DNA of 64,000 nucleotides from Paralvinella palmiformis (Eukaryota; Annelida; Polychaeta; Terebellida; Alvinellidae), in the NCBI GenBank assembly GCA_025642065.1, contig JAODUP010000440.1:102501-166500 (forward strand), in the 5' to 3' direction. Shown here one piece after another: positions 12,281 through 24,525 of this stretch. The position numbers and the translations under genes were made by a program. Numbering within the stretch: the stretch's first letter is position 1; each line of letters begins with the position of its first letter. Under the pieces are notes generated by a model. The model made no database searches. It saw nothing but the letters and a program-made list of their open reading frames with translations, and was not told the origin of the DNA.

Positions 12281-13660
12281 ATGCATCCTCGTTCCGAACA
12301 CTGGCATATGATCGACTTCATCATCAAGAGATGTCTAGATAAGATGGACATTCACAGTACTCGAGTGTAGCTAACGTCGGGACCGATCTCCAGATGCTGA
12401 GGTCAAAATGACATTCACCTTATGACAACATCACACAAGGAAAAGGGCAAAGAACCTACCAATTTCATCACAGAGAAATTACGTACCATTGGCCATTGGG
12501 AAAGCTTCGAGCAAGAGATAGACAACATTTTTGCTGAATAGAGGTGAACACCAGAAGAGGAATGGCCAACTCTGCAGCAAGTAGTATACAACACAGCTAA
12601 AACATTTTCCACGAGCCAGACAGAAATCACCAAGACTGATTCAACCCCAATGGCAAGGAGCTACAGAATCTTATGAGCAGAAGAGTCCAAGCCCACCAGA
12701 GAGTATTGCAGACCAGGAGCAATAGATCCATCACAGTGACGTACAAAGATACCTGCAAACTGTTGCAAAAATCCACCTGTTCCCTGAAGACAGACAAGGG
12801 GAAATGGATTCCAAAGAGCTGCAGAGAGCCGCAGATAGAAACGACATGAAGGGCTTCTACGGTGAAGGAGGTGTGTGGATCTGAGAAGAATGGACCTATT
12901 AACCTGAAATCAAGAGATGGAACTGATACCTTCTCCGACAACAAGACTTTTGTCGTAAGATAGCGTTAACAATTTCAGAAGCTACTCAGCATATCTGGCG
13001 ATATTATACACGAAGCACTCTACAACATCCAGTAGCATAGTGCCAACACATGCCTCCATAAGATTCCCATCATGAACGAGATGGCTAGAGCAATTGTTGG
13101 CCTGAAAGATGGCGAAGCACCTGGGGATGGAATTTCTAATAAAGTATGGGAGACGTAAAAGAGAATCTATTCAACAAACTATACTAACTAATCACCAAAG
13201 ACTGGGGGAGGGTTCTATACCATAAGTTTAGAAAGATGCCACATTGCAACCAGAAGATCGAAAAGAATGTGGCGACTACAGAGGAATCTCTCTTCTTTCC
13301 ACATCAGGCAAGATCCTCGCCAGGATCCTCCCCAGCCGACTATCTGATCACATAACACCAGATATACTTCTGGAAACAGATTGTGGCTTCAGATTCGACT
13401 GGAGTACAATGAATATAATATTTTGTCTCATACAACTACAAGAAAGGTGTATTGAGCAGGAAAGACCACTGTACATATTATTTATCAACTTCACGAAAGC
13501 GTTTGACACAGTCAGTAGGAACGGGTTATGGCCGCTGTAGAGGAAGTATGGATGTTCGGAGAAGTTCACAACTGTGATACATACGGATATGATCCTAAAT
13601 GTTAGTGCTGGAGTGGAAGTTTACAAATTGTGTAAAACAAGGTTGTTTATTGTTTACTCG
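12281..13660 (+). mobile_element. RTE-type LINE, 3' part (linker and reverse transcriptase)
   Basis: This is the continuation of the element at 9560-10165 after the hAT insertion. It starts with the second copy of ATGCATCC and continues the endonuclease (HWHMIDFII near 12300). A decayed linker follows, then the RT fingers/palm at 13244-13540: DRKECGDYRGISLLSTSGKI, then FINFTKAFDTVSRNGLW, which is RT motif A with the catalytic Asp of FD. No YxDD box is readable before homology fades at about 13660. Stops and frameshifts are numerous. Confidence 0.8.
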
Positions 13661-14316
13661 CCTCCATTCTCAGAGCAGAAAGGTAAATGGATAGGTGCCG
13701 TCATGAAATGAACGCAGTCTTTGTTGCACAGGCACTGAAAGCATGATCCTGATGATGATGAGAAGATTTTCATAATGGTGAATTGGGAAACCTGATAGAT
13801 GAGAATGCCGCTACTTGCATGGTACAGTAAGAATATATTGGCTATAAAAAGACGCAGGATGTATAGTGAGCGGTTGTGGATCAGGACTAATTTATATGCT
13901 CATTGTGAAATTTCAGGAACATCAAAATTCAAGTCAGGAATACTCCAAATCAAAATATTATAATAACAATATAAAAGAATCCAAGGGAAATAAAAATACT
14001 GTTCACAGTGCTGTGAACTACTACATAAAACTCAGACTGTCCTTCCAAATAGTATTATTGCAGATAAAGATATGGCCATTGTTGTAATGAATTCTTCTAT
14101 CAAAGATACTAAATAAACATAATGGGTTCTCTTCTACGACCTGATCACAGGATATACTATTGATAAAAAAAGTGCTGAATGTCCATGCTGGATAAATTCG
14201 AGCCTCTTGCAGAGACTGGTATAAGTGTTGATGAAAAGGTCATTTGGTGCCTTCTTTGAAGTTGACCCTACGCCTGCGTGGCTTACTAAAAAGACCAAGC
14301 CTGACCTATACTATTC
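13661..14316. other. Intergenic, no feature recognised
   Basis: This may include decayed LINE sequence from the flanking elements, but I can read no protein motif. Confidence 0.45.
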
Positions 14317-15139
14317 TTAAAGCTGAATATGCTTTGGCAACATATTCCACAGGCTGGGAGCTGATGCTCGGAAGGATTTATCTCCGTATGTTACTGTATA
14401 GCTTTTCGTGAACAGCAAAGGTGAGTAGGACTCAGATCGCAGCATTTTCACTGGTAAATACTTTCGTATCAGATCACTTTGATACAGTGGTGCTGTTCCA
14501 CTGAGTACTTGCAATGTATGAAACATGTACAGTGATCTGATATGTACAGAAGGCCAGTGCAGCTGGAACAAAATCGGTGTTATGTATTCCATTTTGCGAG
14601 TGTGTATCACCAGACGTGCAGCACAGTCCTCCACTCGCTCTAAGCAGTTTTTTAGAGAAAGGAAGATATCACGTAACAGTGCATTGTCATAGTCCAGTCG
14701 AGAAATAATAAGAACTTGAACTAAAGTATTGCATGTCTCATCGTGTATGTACAATAGAAGATGAAATATCATCTGATTTATCACATGGCTGTAAGTTCAT
14801 ATAGACTTAAATATCATCGACATAACAATAACATTTAATAGTATGCTGTTTTATAATTTCACCAACTGGTTTAGTATACATATAGTACTTCTTTGGTGCT
14901 AAAACAGATTCCTGTCGTACACCAAAATAAAAACCTACATTTGGTGATATTTTATCCGCGACTGAAACATACAGAGTTATGTCGGCATGGTACGAGTTCG
15001 CACAGATTAATGCCTTTTCGTTGGTGTCAAAATACGCACATAAATAAAATATAGTTAATCCAGTCAAGCATCCTTTATCAATAGACTCAGCAATGTCACT
15101 ATGCACTTTCAAGAGAGCAGTTTCTGTTGAATAACACAA
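14317..15139 (-). mobile_element. CR1/L2-type LINE, RT palm to C-terminus
   Basis: Two adjoining minus-strand frames (15139-14807 and 14784-14317) carry YSTETALLKVHSDIAES, a FGVRQESVLAP motif (normally GVPQGSVLGP), a YVDD catalytic box, LIISRLDYDNALL, and the C-terminal ESYSPLL…TVTYGDKSFRASAPSLW signature. This is the second half of an L2-like reverse transcriptase. The frame shift near 14790-14800 and the degenerate GVRQES motif indicate an inactive copy. Its upstream edge at about 15139 is abutted by the 3' tail of another LINE. Confidence 0.8.
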
Positions 15140-15343
15140 TTCAATTCAATTCGTTTATTTCAACATTCATAATACATAATTTTAATGAAATCAAACACGT
15201 GTATAATGTAACTGAAACAATAAACTGAAAATTCTCTGCACACTTTATTATACATAATTCAATGAATGTAAATATTTCGACAATACTGGATGTTGACAAA
15301 AAGGTGATTTGATTATCATCTTAATATCAAACACGATGATGGG

Positions 15344-15443
15344 TCGTTATGACACCGCGGGAACGATGACAGATCGTTATGACACGTAAAATGATTCAAT
15401 ATTGTTATGACATAGACAAGCAAATATAACAGGTCGTTATGAC
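15344..15443. repeat. Four-copy array of TCGTTATGAC at 28-32 bp spacing
   Basis: TCGTTATGAC occurs at 15344, 15374 and 15434, with a one-base variant (TTGTTATGAC) at 15402. Most copies extend to a longer TCGTTATGACAC core. The intervening sequence is poorly conserved. The array sits in the 3' part of the minus-strand LINE. Confidence 0.75.
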
Positions 15444-15676
15444 ACGAATAAGTAGACACGTACACATGCACTTATTACGGACAACGATCCCAGTATCCAT
15501 ATCATACCCACAGCGAATCACACACGATATTTACACTAGTATAAACCTCAGTTTGTTATACAATATTCCAAAACCTAGATGGCACATGTTAAAGTTTGTA
15601 CACATTCGGAGGGACACATATGAACAATGTTGTTCAATTCAATAATATTCCCCTGTGAAAACAAATTGCCTATTAA

Positions 15677-15680
<4 letters not shown>

Positions 15681-15724
<44 letters not shown>

Positions 15725-15735
15725 TATATATATAT
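15681..15735. repeat. (AT)n microsatellite
   Basis: An AT run with one phase break, inside the 3' end of the Jockey-like LINE. Confidence 0.9.
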
Positions 15736-17735
15736 CTGGAATATTAGTTAGTACTGAAATACATGCATATAAGCTCATTACTATTGCTACTTATCAAGTT
15801 TATAATACACTCAAGAGAATCATTAATTATAATCAGTAATATACATTTTCTTAATAACTTTTTTAAATTTCGGCGAAGATTTTAGATTGTGATACTCAAT
15901 CTTTAAATCATTCCATAATTTCACACCTTTGACACTTATTGCCATAGATCTTGTTTTAGTTCTACAAAATTTAACTTCAAAATTACTTTCAGTAGAGGAT
16001 CTAGTATTATACTTATGAACATACATAGATTTTTTTTACATTTTCTATAAATTCACAGGCAACATGTTATATTCTGCTTGAAATGTAATAATTAATGTTT
16101 TCAAATTAACAATATCACACAATTTTAGGCACTTACATTTGGCAAACAATGGCTCTGAATGTTCTCTATAATTTGCCTTGTCAACCAATCTCATGGCTCT
16201 CTTTTATAAAATAACCATATTTTTAATCTCGTCTCAAAGGTATTGCCAAAATTTCACATACGTAATTAAAATAAGGTAATATCATTGTGCAATATAATGA
16301 TTTCAGGCAATCATTATTTAAAATATGTTTCACTCTGTACAACACTGACAGATGACAGTATGTTCGTCTACTTACACTCCCAAACATTTAGTGACGTGGA
16401 CTCTTTCAACACGCACGCCATCTATAGAAATGTTGTGGTCTATGTTATCATTCTTACGTTTGAAAATCATATAGTTTGTTTTGTCCACATTCAATAAGAG
16501 CTTATTAACTTTAAACCAAACACTCAAATTCCTTAGTTCATAACTAAAAACACCCATTACATCTACTAAATTCTTATCAGCATAGAAAACATTCGTATCA
16601 CCTGCAAATAATATGAACTTCAATTTCTTAGAAATATTAGCCGAATCATTTATACACAAAAGAAATAACCTAAAATTGATCCTTGCGGAATACCACATAC
16701 CACTGGTTTATTACTGGATCTGACCTGATTATATACAACATATTGACTTCTATTAGAGAGATAATCTTTTAACCATTTCAAAGATATTCCACGAATACCA
16801 TAATGGCATAATTTATAAATTAAAATGTTGCGATCTGTTTTATCAAAGCATTTTTTTAGATCCGTAAAAACTGTTACCATTTTCTTGTCAAAATTATCTG
16901 TAATATCCTCTATTAGTTCTATTAATGTCTATGAAGTTGAATTGATTTCCCGGAAGCCATACTGCCCTTTGTATATAACATTGTTATGCTTTATGAATGA
17001 TATTAACCTATTATAAAATATTTTCCCAGGATTTTGGAAAATTGTGTTAATATAGAAACATGTCTATCATTAGAAAATGTTTCTTATCCCCCCCTTTAAA
17101 TAATAGCACTATTTTCGCAATTTTCATATCATTTGGGAATATCCCTTTTTTTCTAATGATTTGTTACAAATATTTGTGAGAGGTTTTATAATGCTTTGAA
17201 TAGATTTTATTACAATAACCATATAGACATCATCATAACCACAAGAATGCTTGTTTCTAAATGAGCAATATTCATTATTTTCTTTTCCTTTTTAGGATTA
17301 AGATATATAGAATTTACTATGGCTTTCTCCAAGAAACTGCTGCTATCTTTTCCAGCATAAATTTCTATATTTTTGGCTAAGGATGGTCCTATATTCACAA
17401 GAAATTATTAAAAGAGTTACAAATTTCCCAATTATCTACAATTTTCTTATCAACAAACAAAAATTCACTACAAACAATTTTTTTCTTTTCGTTATATCAT
17501 TTAGTATCTTCCAGATATTTTTCATATAATTGTTATATTCCTGGAGTTTTGTATTATAATAATTTATTTCTACCATTCTCAAAATATTGGTTAATTTATT
17601 CTTGTAAGTTTTATACTTTTTTTCTGTTTCCTTAGCGTAAGACACTGATAACTCTCATTGAGGTCATTCTGCTCTAAGTATTATTCTATATGCCTTGCTA
17701 CTGGCTTTCCATACGTTTCGAGCATCCCTACAGAT

Positions 17736-18060
17736 AATTCAGGTATTAGTCGGGGAATCAGAAACGATCTTATTATTGATAATTGTTGTTTTCCTCATAG
17801 ATAAATTGCTGAACTCGTCCGTCAGGAGTTCAGCAGACGTAAAATGTGCAAGATTTGCACTTGGTGTACTTCCCATCAAGTTCTTAGTTAATTTGAATAG
17901 TTCCGTTTGCTCTTTTCCATATTCCTCTATCCTCGTAGAATAGAAACACCTCCTCTCCTTGAATTGTAATGTATTCATTTTTACAGAGATTCTTATTTAT
18001 GTCAAAGTGCACCGTTAAGGAAGCCATGTTCTCTCTACTTTCTTCCCAATTTTCTTATGA
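17736..18060 (-). mobile_element. CR1/L2-type LINE, linker fragment
   Basis: The minus strand reads EEYGKEQTELFKLTKNLMG, then FTSAELLTDEFSNLSMRK. This is the segment between endonuclease and RT in L2-like elements. It has the same orientation as the RT half at 14317-15139, so it could be the 5' part of one L2 copy split by the Jockey-like LINE, although about 120 residues of RT N-terminus would be missing. Confidence 0.6.
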
Positions 18061-18379
18061 GATCTAAACTTATCATGATGATATTCTGAATACCTTTGTA
18101 ATAGTCTATTTCAGCTCATCAAATGATCCCTCACATTTACTCAGCTGCTGAGATGCTTGTAAATCCCACATAAATGCTTTAATATTGATACCACAATCCG
18201 CTTGAACCCAACATACAGCAACTCCTAGGAGCTTCAACATCGGACTTCAACGAAACGCAACGAAATCCGGAATCATCATTGCCGACGTGTCTGATAATTT
18301 TTGGATATCTTACATATCATATATAAGCATGCTCTAGATCAAACCAAACAATACTCAACTATCAGGATCCTACAAACGC

Positions 18380-18950
18380 CCAAAACATCGCTAAATTTAA
18401 TAATCTATTGTCTAAAGCCGACTTTTCAAATATTACCTCATCCAATTGCGCAAATACCACATATAATTTATTTCTGGAAACAGTAAACCTATTTTACAAG
18501 TAATCATTCCCTGCAAGAATTATAACTCGTAGACGAAACCAAATAAAACGTGAACCTCGGATTACACGGGGAATTTTGAAATCTGCCAAAACAAAGACCA
18601 AATTATACCGCCGAAAATTAAATACGCTTAAATATGATGTTTGGTCTTCCTTCCCTCTGGGCTCACTTGCATTAGCGACAGACTCCATGGTCGGACAGCA
18701 GCATACTGATACATTAGATTCATCTACATTCACCATCACTCACCAATCCTTAATTCACATCATCTCGAATCATTGTTGATCTGTTTGTTTTAATTTGTGT
18801 TTAATTACTCTTGGGACGCTGGGGGAATACAGTCTTTATGGCTATCGGCTGTCCTGACTAACAACATTACAGATAGACAATCTAACATATCATGTAACTG
18901 TATTATTATATCACAATGTTGTTAGTGAATAAATTACTTACTTACTTACT
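18380..18950 (+). mobile_element. LINE fragment with TTAC tail
   Basis: The plus strand contains IKREPRITRGILKSAKTKTK, matching the endonuclease/linker junction seen in Jockey-like ORF2 proteins. The stretch ends in a short (TTAC)n run at about 18928-18950, a typical 3' tail of a non-LTR element or SINE. No RT core is present. Confidence 0.5.
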
Positions 18951-20455
18951 CAACATATATGCGACATATTATTGGTGGAATTCGGGAGTACTGTAATGGT
19001 GTGACTTTTAAATTAGTCTTCATGTCTGTTTGTTTTTGGTTTTACGAACTGTTACAATTTGCATCTAAGAGGTATCTGCAATATACTTGTAATGTTGAAA
19101 ACAGTTGAATACAGGAAAACCTATAATGTGAAAACCCTTTCACAGTGATTTTTATATTCTAATAACTTATTTTACCCGAAACCATGCTGCGCTGTGTTTA
19201 TTTCTTCACTATGCTTTGCTTAAACATTTATAATAGTGCGCTGTATAATAATTTTAAAAAATCAATATAGGACATTTTAAAAGCATTTTCCTATGAGAAA
19301 TCAAATGAAATGAGAAAGTAATAGTATATCACTATTTGCATTGAACTGCTGTTACTGAAAGAGTAGCACATGTTAAATTAATAAGAAAGGGAAATAATTA
19401 ATTCATCATTGAAAATAATATTTCATCAATAACCTTTTTTGAATAGGCACCGAGAAATAATCCCGTGTAATTCTTTATTTAACAGATTTCAAAATTTAGC
19501 AACACCAATGAATATAGTTGTAATAAATAGGTGATTATGTGGGAAGAGCGTATCAGATAATTCAGTCAACAACAAAGTGTTATATACAATATGTGTATAT
19601 TAACGAAAAATAATTGCTAACCTAATACAGTCTAATACACAAATATTAAAATTAATTTATTAGCAACTTAATGCATGTATTTTTCTGATTTTCATTGATA
19701 AAGTCATATCTCCTTATTCTAAATAGTAACTCAGTGGTACGTATTAAGTTGAATCCAGCTATATGAATCATGTTTAATGCGTGCTTTTGTAGACGTGTCT
19801 ATTCATTGTTCAGGATCGTGAATTATCATGACAACCATTAATTCCGCGTTCCCCCATAAAATAAGATATTCCAAATACAGACCGCGTTCGACAATCTAGA
19901 ATGGTGTACTGTAATTTTCAAGGGCGATTCACCTTCATAGTCCCCTTCAGAGAACGTCAATAATTATTTCCTCACACAGTCTAATATCATTCACGTTCTC
20001 CTATCTCACTTCGACATTATAATTCTGACATATCTGTTCAGTTAGTTGCATCATTGTCTATATAAAAAAAGAGGTTTTCTCCGGCACTGTCCTCTTAGAT
20101 TGGACAACCGTTTTCTGATGTGAATAAGATGTATTTAGTCAAACATTTGATAATTGTTCATCACACCAGCAACTGTTCGATTGTTCCATCGCGTCACCGT
20201 CATGCTGGTGAGAGACTTTAATGTATTTTAACATTGTGGCATCGCACATGCCAGTGTCTAAACAATTCAAGAAAAGAAAAGTACCTTGGTAACTTAAGTA
20301 AACGTCTAATTATAAACTCATACAATATTTCTCAACCGGCAACACAATCATGAATACCTTTGTATAGAAAGACCCCTGTTTTGAGACTGTATGTCGTAAT
20401 CCAAGAAGACTTATTATTCAGACAAAATAGCGGAATGTTTGAACAGTAAAAAATG
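18951..20455. other. Intergenic, no feature recognised
   Basis: AT-rich spacer with no readable protein homology and no repeat shared with the rest of the window. Confidence 0.55.
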
Positions 20456-20950
20456 TCTGTTCAAAATCACTAACAATTAACAATTTGATTGCACATCATT
20501 CTGCCAAGCTGTTCATCTGATGAGCACTTGGCCAACAAGTTTAGTGATTTCTTCATGAGGAAAATTACAACCATTAGAGACGACAATAAGTAAATCTCCA
20601 ATAAGCGACGCTTTCATGATAAGCACTGATATCAAATTTGAAGGACAGCCTCTGACAAAACCTGCGTCTGCCACTCAAGGCGAGGTACGTGATATTATCA
20701 TTAAGTCTCCCTCAAAATCTTGTGAACTAGACCCATTACCTACATACCTGTTGAAAGAAGTGCCTGAATACCTACTGCCTTTGATTTTGGCTATTATAAA
20801 CAAATCGCTGGTGGAGTCCAAGGTTCCGCTTTCTTTCAAAAAGGCCAATATTAAACCACTGCTGAAGAAGCCAAATCTGGTTAAAGAGGAATTGGAAAAT
20901 TACCGCCCAATGTCTAGTCTGCCTTTCTTGTCGAAGATCCTGGTGGAGTG
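20456..20950 (+). mobile_element. CR1/L2-type LINE, linker and RT N-terminus
   Basis: In two frames the plus strand reads DEHLANKFSDFFMRKITTIR, then SPSKSCELDPLPTYLLKE and PLLKKPNLVKEELENYRPMS, followed by SLPFLSKIL. These are the linker and RT motifs 0-1 of an L2-like element. The homology stops abruptly at about 20945, where sequence in the opposite orientation begins. Confidence 0.75.
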
Positions 20951-21352
20951 GGGTTTGTTGTGTTCTTTCTACGAACTGGATGGCAGAGTTGAAGGCTAGA
21001 AGGAGGCAAAGTACGACATATAACATAACCGACTGTAACAAGGACTCGTGTATAGTCATGACCTTGCTCATGGAGTCGATTTTTTAGGTTTGATTTCTGC
21101 TACATGGCGAATAAATGTGAGTCAGTTGCAAATAATGATTCCGGGATATTTATAGTTGTTAACCATTTCTAGATATGGCAGGCCGAATTTGAAGTTGTGC
21201 CGACGGGGTCCATTTGTTTTCAAGACCATAATTTTGGTCTTAGCTGAAGAGAAGTATACACCCAAGCTATCGTCTGCCTTATCTAGTGCATTTGGAGCTT
21301 TCAGGAGTTTACTTGCCGGGCTCTTTATACTTGCAACCAAAAGTAAGTTCAC
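20950..21352 (-). mobile_element. LINE RT thumb fragment
   Basis: The minus strand reads SSAKTKIMVLKTNGPRRH, then LEMVNNYKYPGIIICNQLTF when the stop is ignored. This is the KTKxMVF…VNxYKYLG segment after the catalytic box in many non-LTR RTs. It abuts the plus-strand L2 fragment tail to tail. Confidence 0.55.
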
Positions 21353-24071
21353 AACTTGCCTGGCTATGTGTATAATTCTATTTTAACTGCTGTATCTTTC
21401 ATAAAGCACTCAAAAAACTTCAAAGATCAGTGTTTGCAACAACCAGCCATCATTACTAAAAGTGACCTTTGGATAAAGCATACTGTTATAATGTACAGAG
21501 TCTCGGTATTGTAAAAACAATATATGAACATTTTCAAACCAGGTCTAATGTGTACCTTTTAACAATCGGGCTTACTGTTATTTATTATAAGTAAACAAGA
21601 AATAGCATTAAACTCTTAGAATGGAGATAAATAGTATGTACAGCAGGGGTTTAATGAGCACATGCAGAATAAACAAAATTAATTGTATACGACTGATCAA
21701 GATGCGAGACATAATTCCTAACACCGAGTCGAGCCTAAGTAATTTTTATGAATTACGCAGTGGCCGCTACAGTCACTTCAACTTCTGGCTGAACCAATAA
21801 TAATGTACATTAAGTTATACTCCTTTGCTAATAGAACCCATTCACATGTACCGTGCAGTGACTTATATTTTAAGGTATATCTTTTGAATAGGGCATTACA
21901 ATTTTGTCAAAAGTAATTTTGAACATAACGTCTTCCAAATATTAATCACTTCTAATGCCACCAAAATAATAACCTTTTCCATATAATTGAGCAAAAACAT
22001 CTAATATATATATATATATATACATATATAATCTGACAGTATGACAAAATAATCACTTCCACTATCCTCTCGCAGTATGTTCAACGAAATTAGAAGTTCT
22101 ACGTTAGATGAGCATGTGTCATACAATTTCTAGAACAAAATTACCATCTTCCAGGACAAAGAATACAAGATTTAAAGGTAATAAATCAAAATATATCCGA
22201 AAAGGATAAATTTATTCAATGTATTATCGATTATTGAAGTTTTTATTATACAGCCTCCTGTTCACTCTAGCTATCTGATCCACACACTTTTATTGAAATT
22301 TTAACAAACATGGATATCAAGACCATCCATCTGTCCTTTTTTAATTCTACAATCGAAGTGTTCTTCTACAGGCAAAATATTCCTGATTTTGTAAAATTCC
22401 AGGACATTTCAAGGACATTTTCAGGTTGCGTGGGAACTCTGATTGCAATGATAAAAACAAGAACGATAAGTTTTCCATTACTAATCTCACTGCGACTGTG
22501 AACGGCACTGGAAGGCAGTTCACAATTTTGTTATATTAATACCAGCAATATGAACACATAAAATAAAAACACCCATCATCATTGCTTTATTCACCTCGCC
22601 TTTATTGGTCACTTGGACTGCAGGAAGAACAACATTAAATTATTAACCCTACTTGTTGACCAGAATTACATTGACAACACGATAATAAACCACCTTAGAT
22701 ATCAGAATATGATATGCTTATTGTATATACTTATTGTATATGCTTGGCCATAGGCATTAAACTAAAATAACAGAAAAACTGTTCAACTGTTCTTATGCAT
22801 GACATAATACAAAACTTATGCCAATACATTATGGTTATACATCAAACACACCAAAAAAATCTGAAATATCCATGAGGCTTTGGAAGTATTTTGTGCTTTT
22901 GTCACCACTAAACCACAAATTCATAAATATTCATAATAGCTAATATTTACTTGGTTACACAAACCAGACATGGGGCGAGTATTTACATGTGACCACAAAT
23001 AACTCATTCTCACATTTCACATAAAAAGTACCCGAACTCATACTCAAGTACTTTTATAAAGTAATCATCATTTGGATTACCTTTATGGGTAATGTATGAT
23101 ATACTTTAATGAGTATCCATCCACTTAGTAGCAGAATATGATGTAATTTAAAATGTGCAATGATAATCTCAATAACTACTGTATGTCTGCAGATGAGGCA
23201 TTTGTCATGGTTTATAATCCAAGGTGAAGGCATGGAAGCCATTCATAGCAAAGCACTTAGTGAAATAGAGGATGAAAGAATGTTTCGTATACTTCATGTA
23301 GAAGATTATTTCTTATTGTTGATCAAATAATGGACTGAAATGCTTAAGGTTTGAGAACGTTTTTGTATAGCCTGCTAAATTTTAATCACATATAACAATT
23401 TTATGTCTGGATAGATTTTCAAATAGATTAATTATTAATAATTTAAATAATCACTAAGAAATATTATGGTAAATCGTGATTACTTTTCTAGCAATAATTA
23501 ATTTTAAAGTAATGACAAATAATCATAGAAGCAATCATGATTACTTTTCATAGTGCATGTACTCTGGTACTTTCAGATTCGAAAAACCTCGTACTAATGC
23601 CAATTACAAGTATTCATACTAATACTTTTGTAAAGTACTCACTCCACATCTGATACAAAATACATAAATACAATCAGAATACTCAAATTAATTATGAACA
23701 GAATATTCCAATTAATGTAATAAATAATATATTAGACTGCATACACATACCAAAGCTGCTACATAAAATATACTGGCTAATATATCTTATAATAATAGGG
23801 TATACTGTACTCCGTGTTTTGTGCTTGTGTGTGTGACTGTGTTTATCCCAATGTCCCTCACCTTTCTTTTAAAGTGTGCCAGGCAAAGGACGTAAGTGCC
23901 ACATTTACAAGTTGAACAACATACAATTTACTTCACTAACAATTGAGCTTGAGCTTAGCACTTATCACAATAATCACTATCACATGTATTATAAAGTACT
24001 TTTTACATAAGGCAAGTGCTAGCCAGCATCTCACTCAAATAAGTCATATTCGTATAACAGTAACAAAACAA
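21353..24071. other. Intergenic AT-rich spacer
   Basis: No gene is recognised. It contains a short AT microsatellite (about 22000-22030) and one copy of a dispersed repeat (22225-22450), listed separately. Confidence 0.55.
22225..22450 (+). repeat. Dispersed repeat, copy 1 (CCAGGACATTTC-type)
   Basis: Several blocks match 58590-58865 in the same order: ACAGCCTCCTgTTCACTC, TCTACAATCGAAGTGTTCTT, TTTGTAAAATTCCAGGACAT, and a terminal GCGTGGGAACyCTG-like end. Its composition resembles non-autonomous DNA elements whose ends read CAGGGTTCCCACGC, but only one end is visible. Confidence 0.6.
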
Positions 24072-24525
24072 AGTCCACAAAACCTCCCCCACATCAGAAA
24101 GCTTGTTAAGAAAACATAATTAATTAACAGTTTTATCCTACATCCACCTAAACATAATATGTATATTATATTAATATATTACACTTTCAAATTGCAATTA
24201 TATTGTATCTATCCATCCATGCTGACAAATTTATTTACTCATAACAGCAGCAGAGGCATCCAAATGTTATTACTAATAATAATAATATTAACAAGACCAA
24301 GTCCACAAAACCTCCCCCACATCAGAAAGCTTGTTAAGAAAACATAATTAATTAAGTTTTATCCTACATCCACCTAAACATAATATGTATATTATATTAA
24401 TATATTACACTTTCAAATTGCAATTATATTGTATCTATCCATCCATGCTGACAAATTTATTTACTCATAACAGCAGCAGAGGCATCCAAATGTTATTACT
24501 AATAATAATAATATTACCAAGACCC
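24072..24525. repeat. Tandem duplication of a 228-bp unit
   Basis: 24072-24299 is repeated at 24300-24525 with very few differences: a 2-bp deletion after AATTAATTAA and a few substitutions near the ends. No coding content is recognised. Confidence 0.95.

Larger units (their letters stand above)
15137..17735 (-). mobile_element. Jockey-like LINE, RT ORF and 3' tail
   Basis: Minus-strand pieces in order give a non-LTR ORF2: TEKKYKTYKNKLTNILRMVE (17436-17645), NIGPSLAKNIE (about 17360-17398), RT core TDLKKCFDKTDRNIL and VVCGIPQGSILG (16650-16880), FAGD in place of the catalytic FADD (about 16600), the KTNYMIFKRK thumb motif (about 16470), and a C-terminus TRSMAISVKGVKLWNDLK (15823-16026). The 3' end is a short run of GAATT repeats (plus strand CAATTCAATTCAATTC, about 15138-15155). 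Stops, frameshifts and the D-to-G change in the active site make it inactive. The element appears to lie inside, or directly against, L2-type sequence. Confidence 0.7.
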
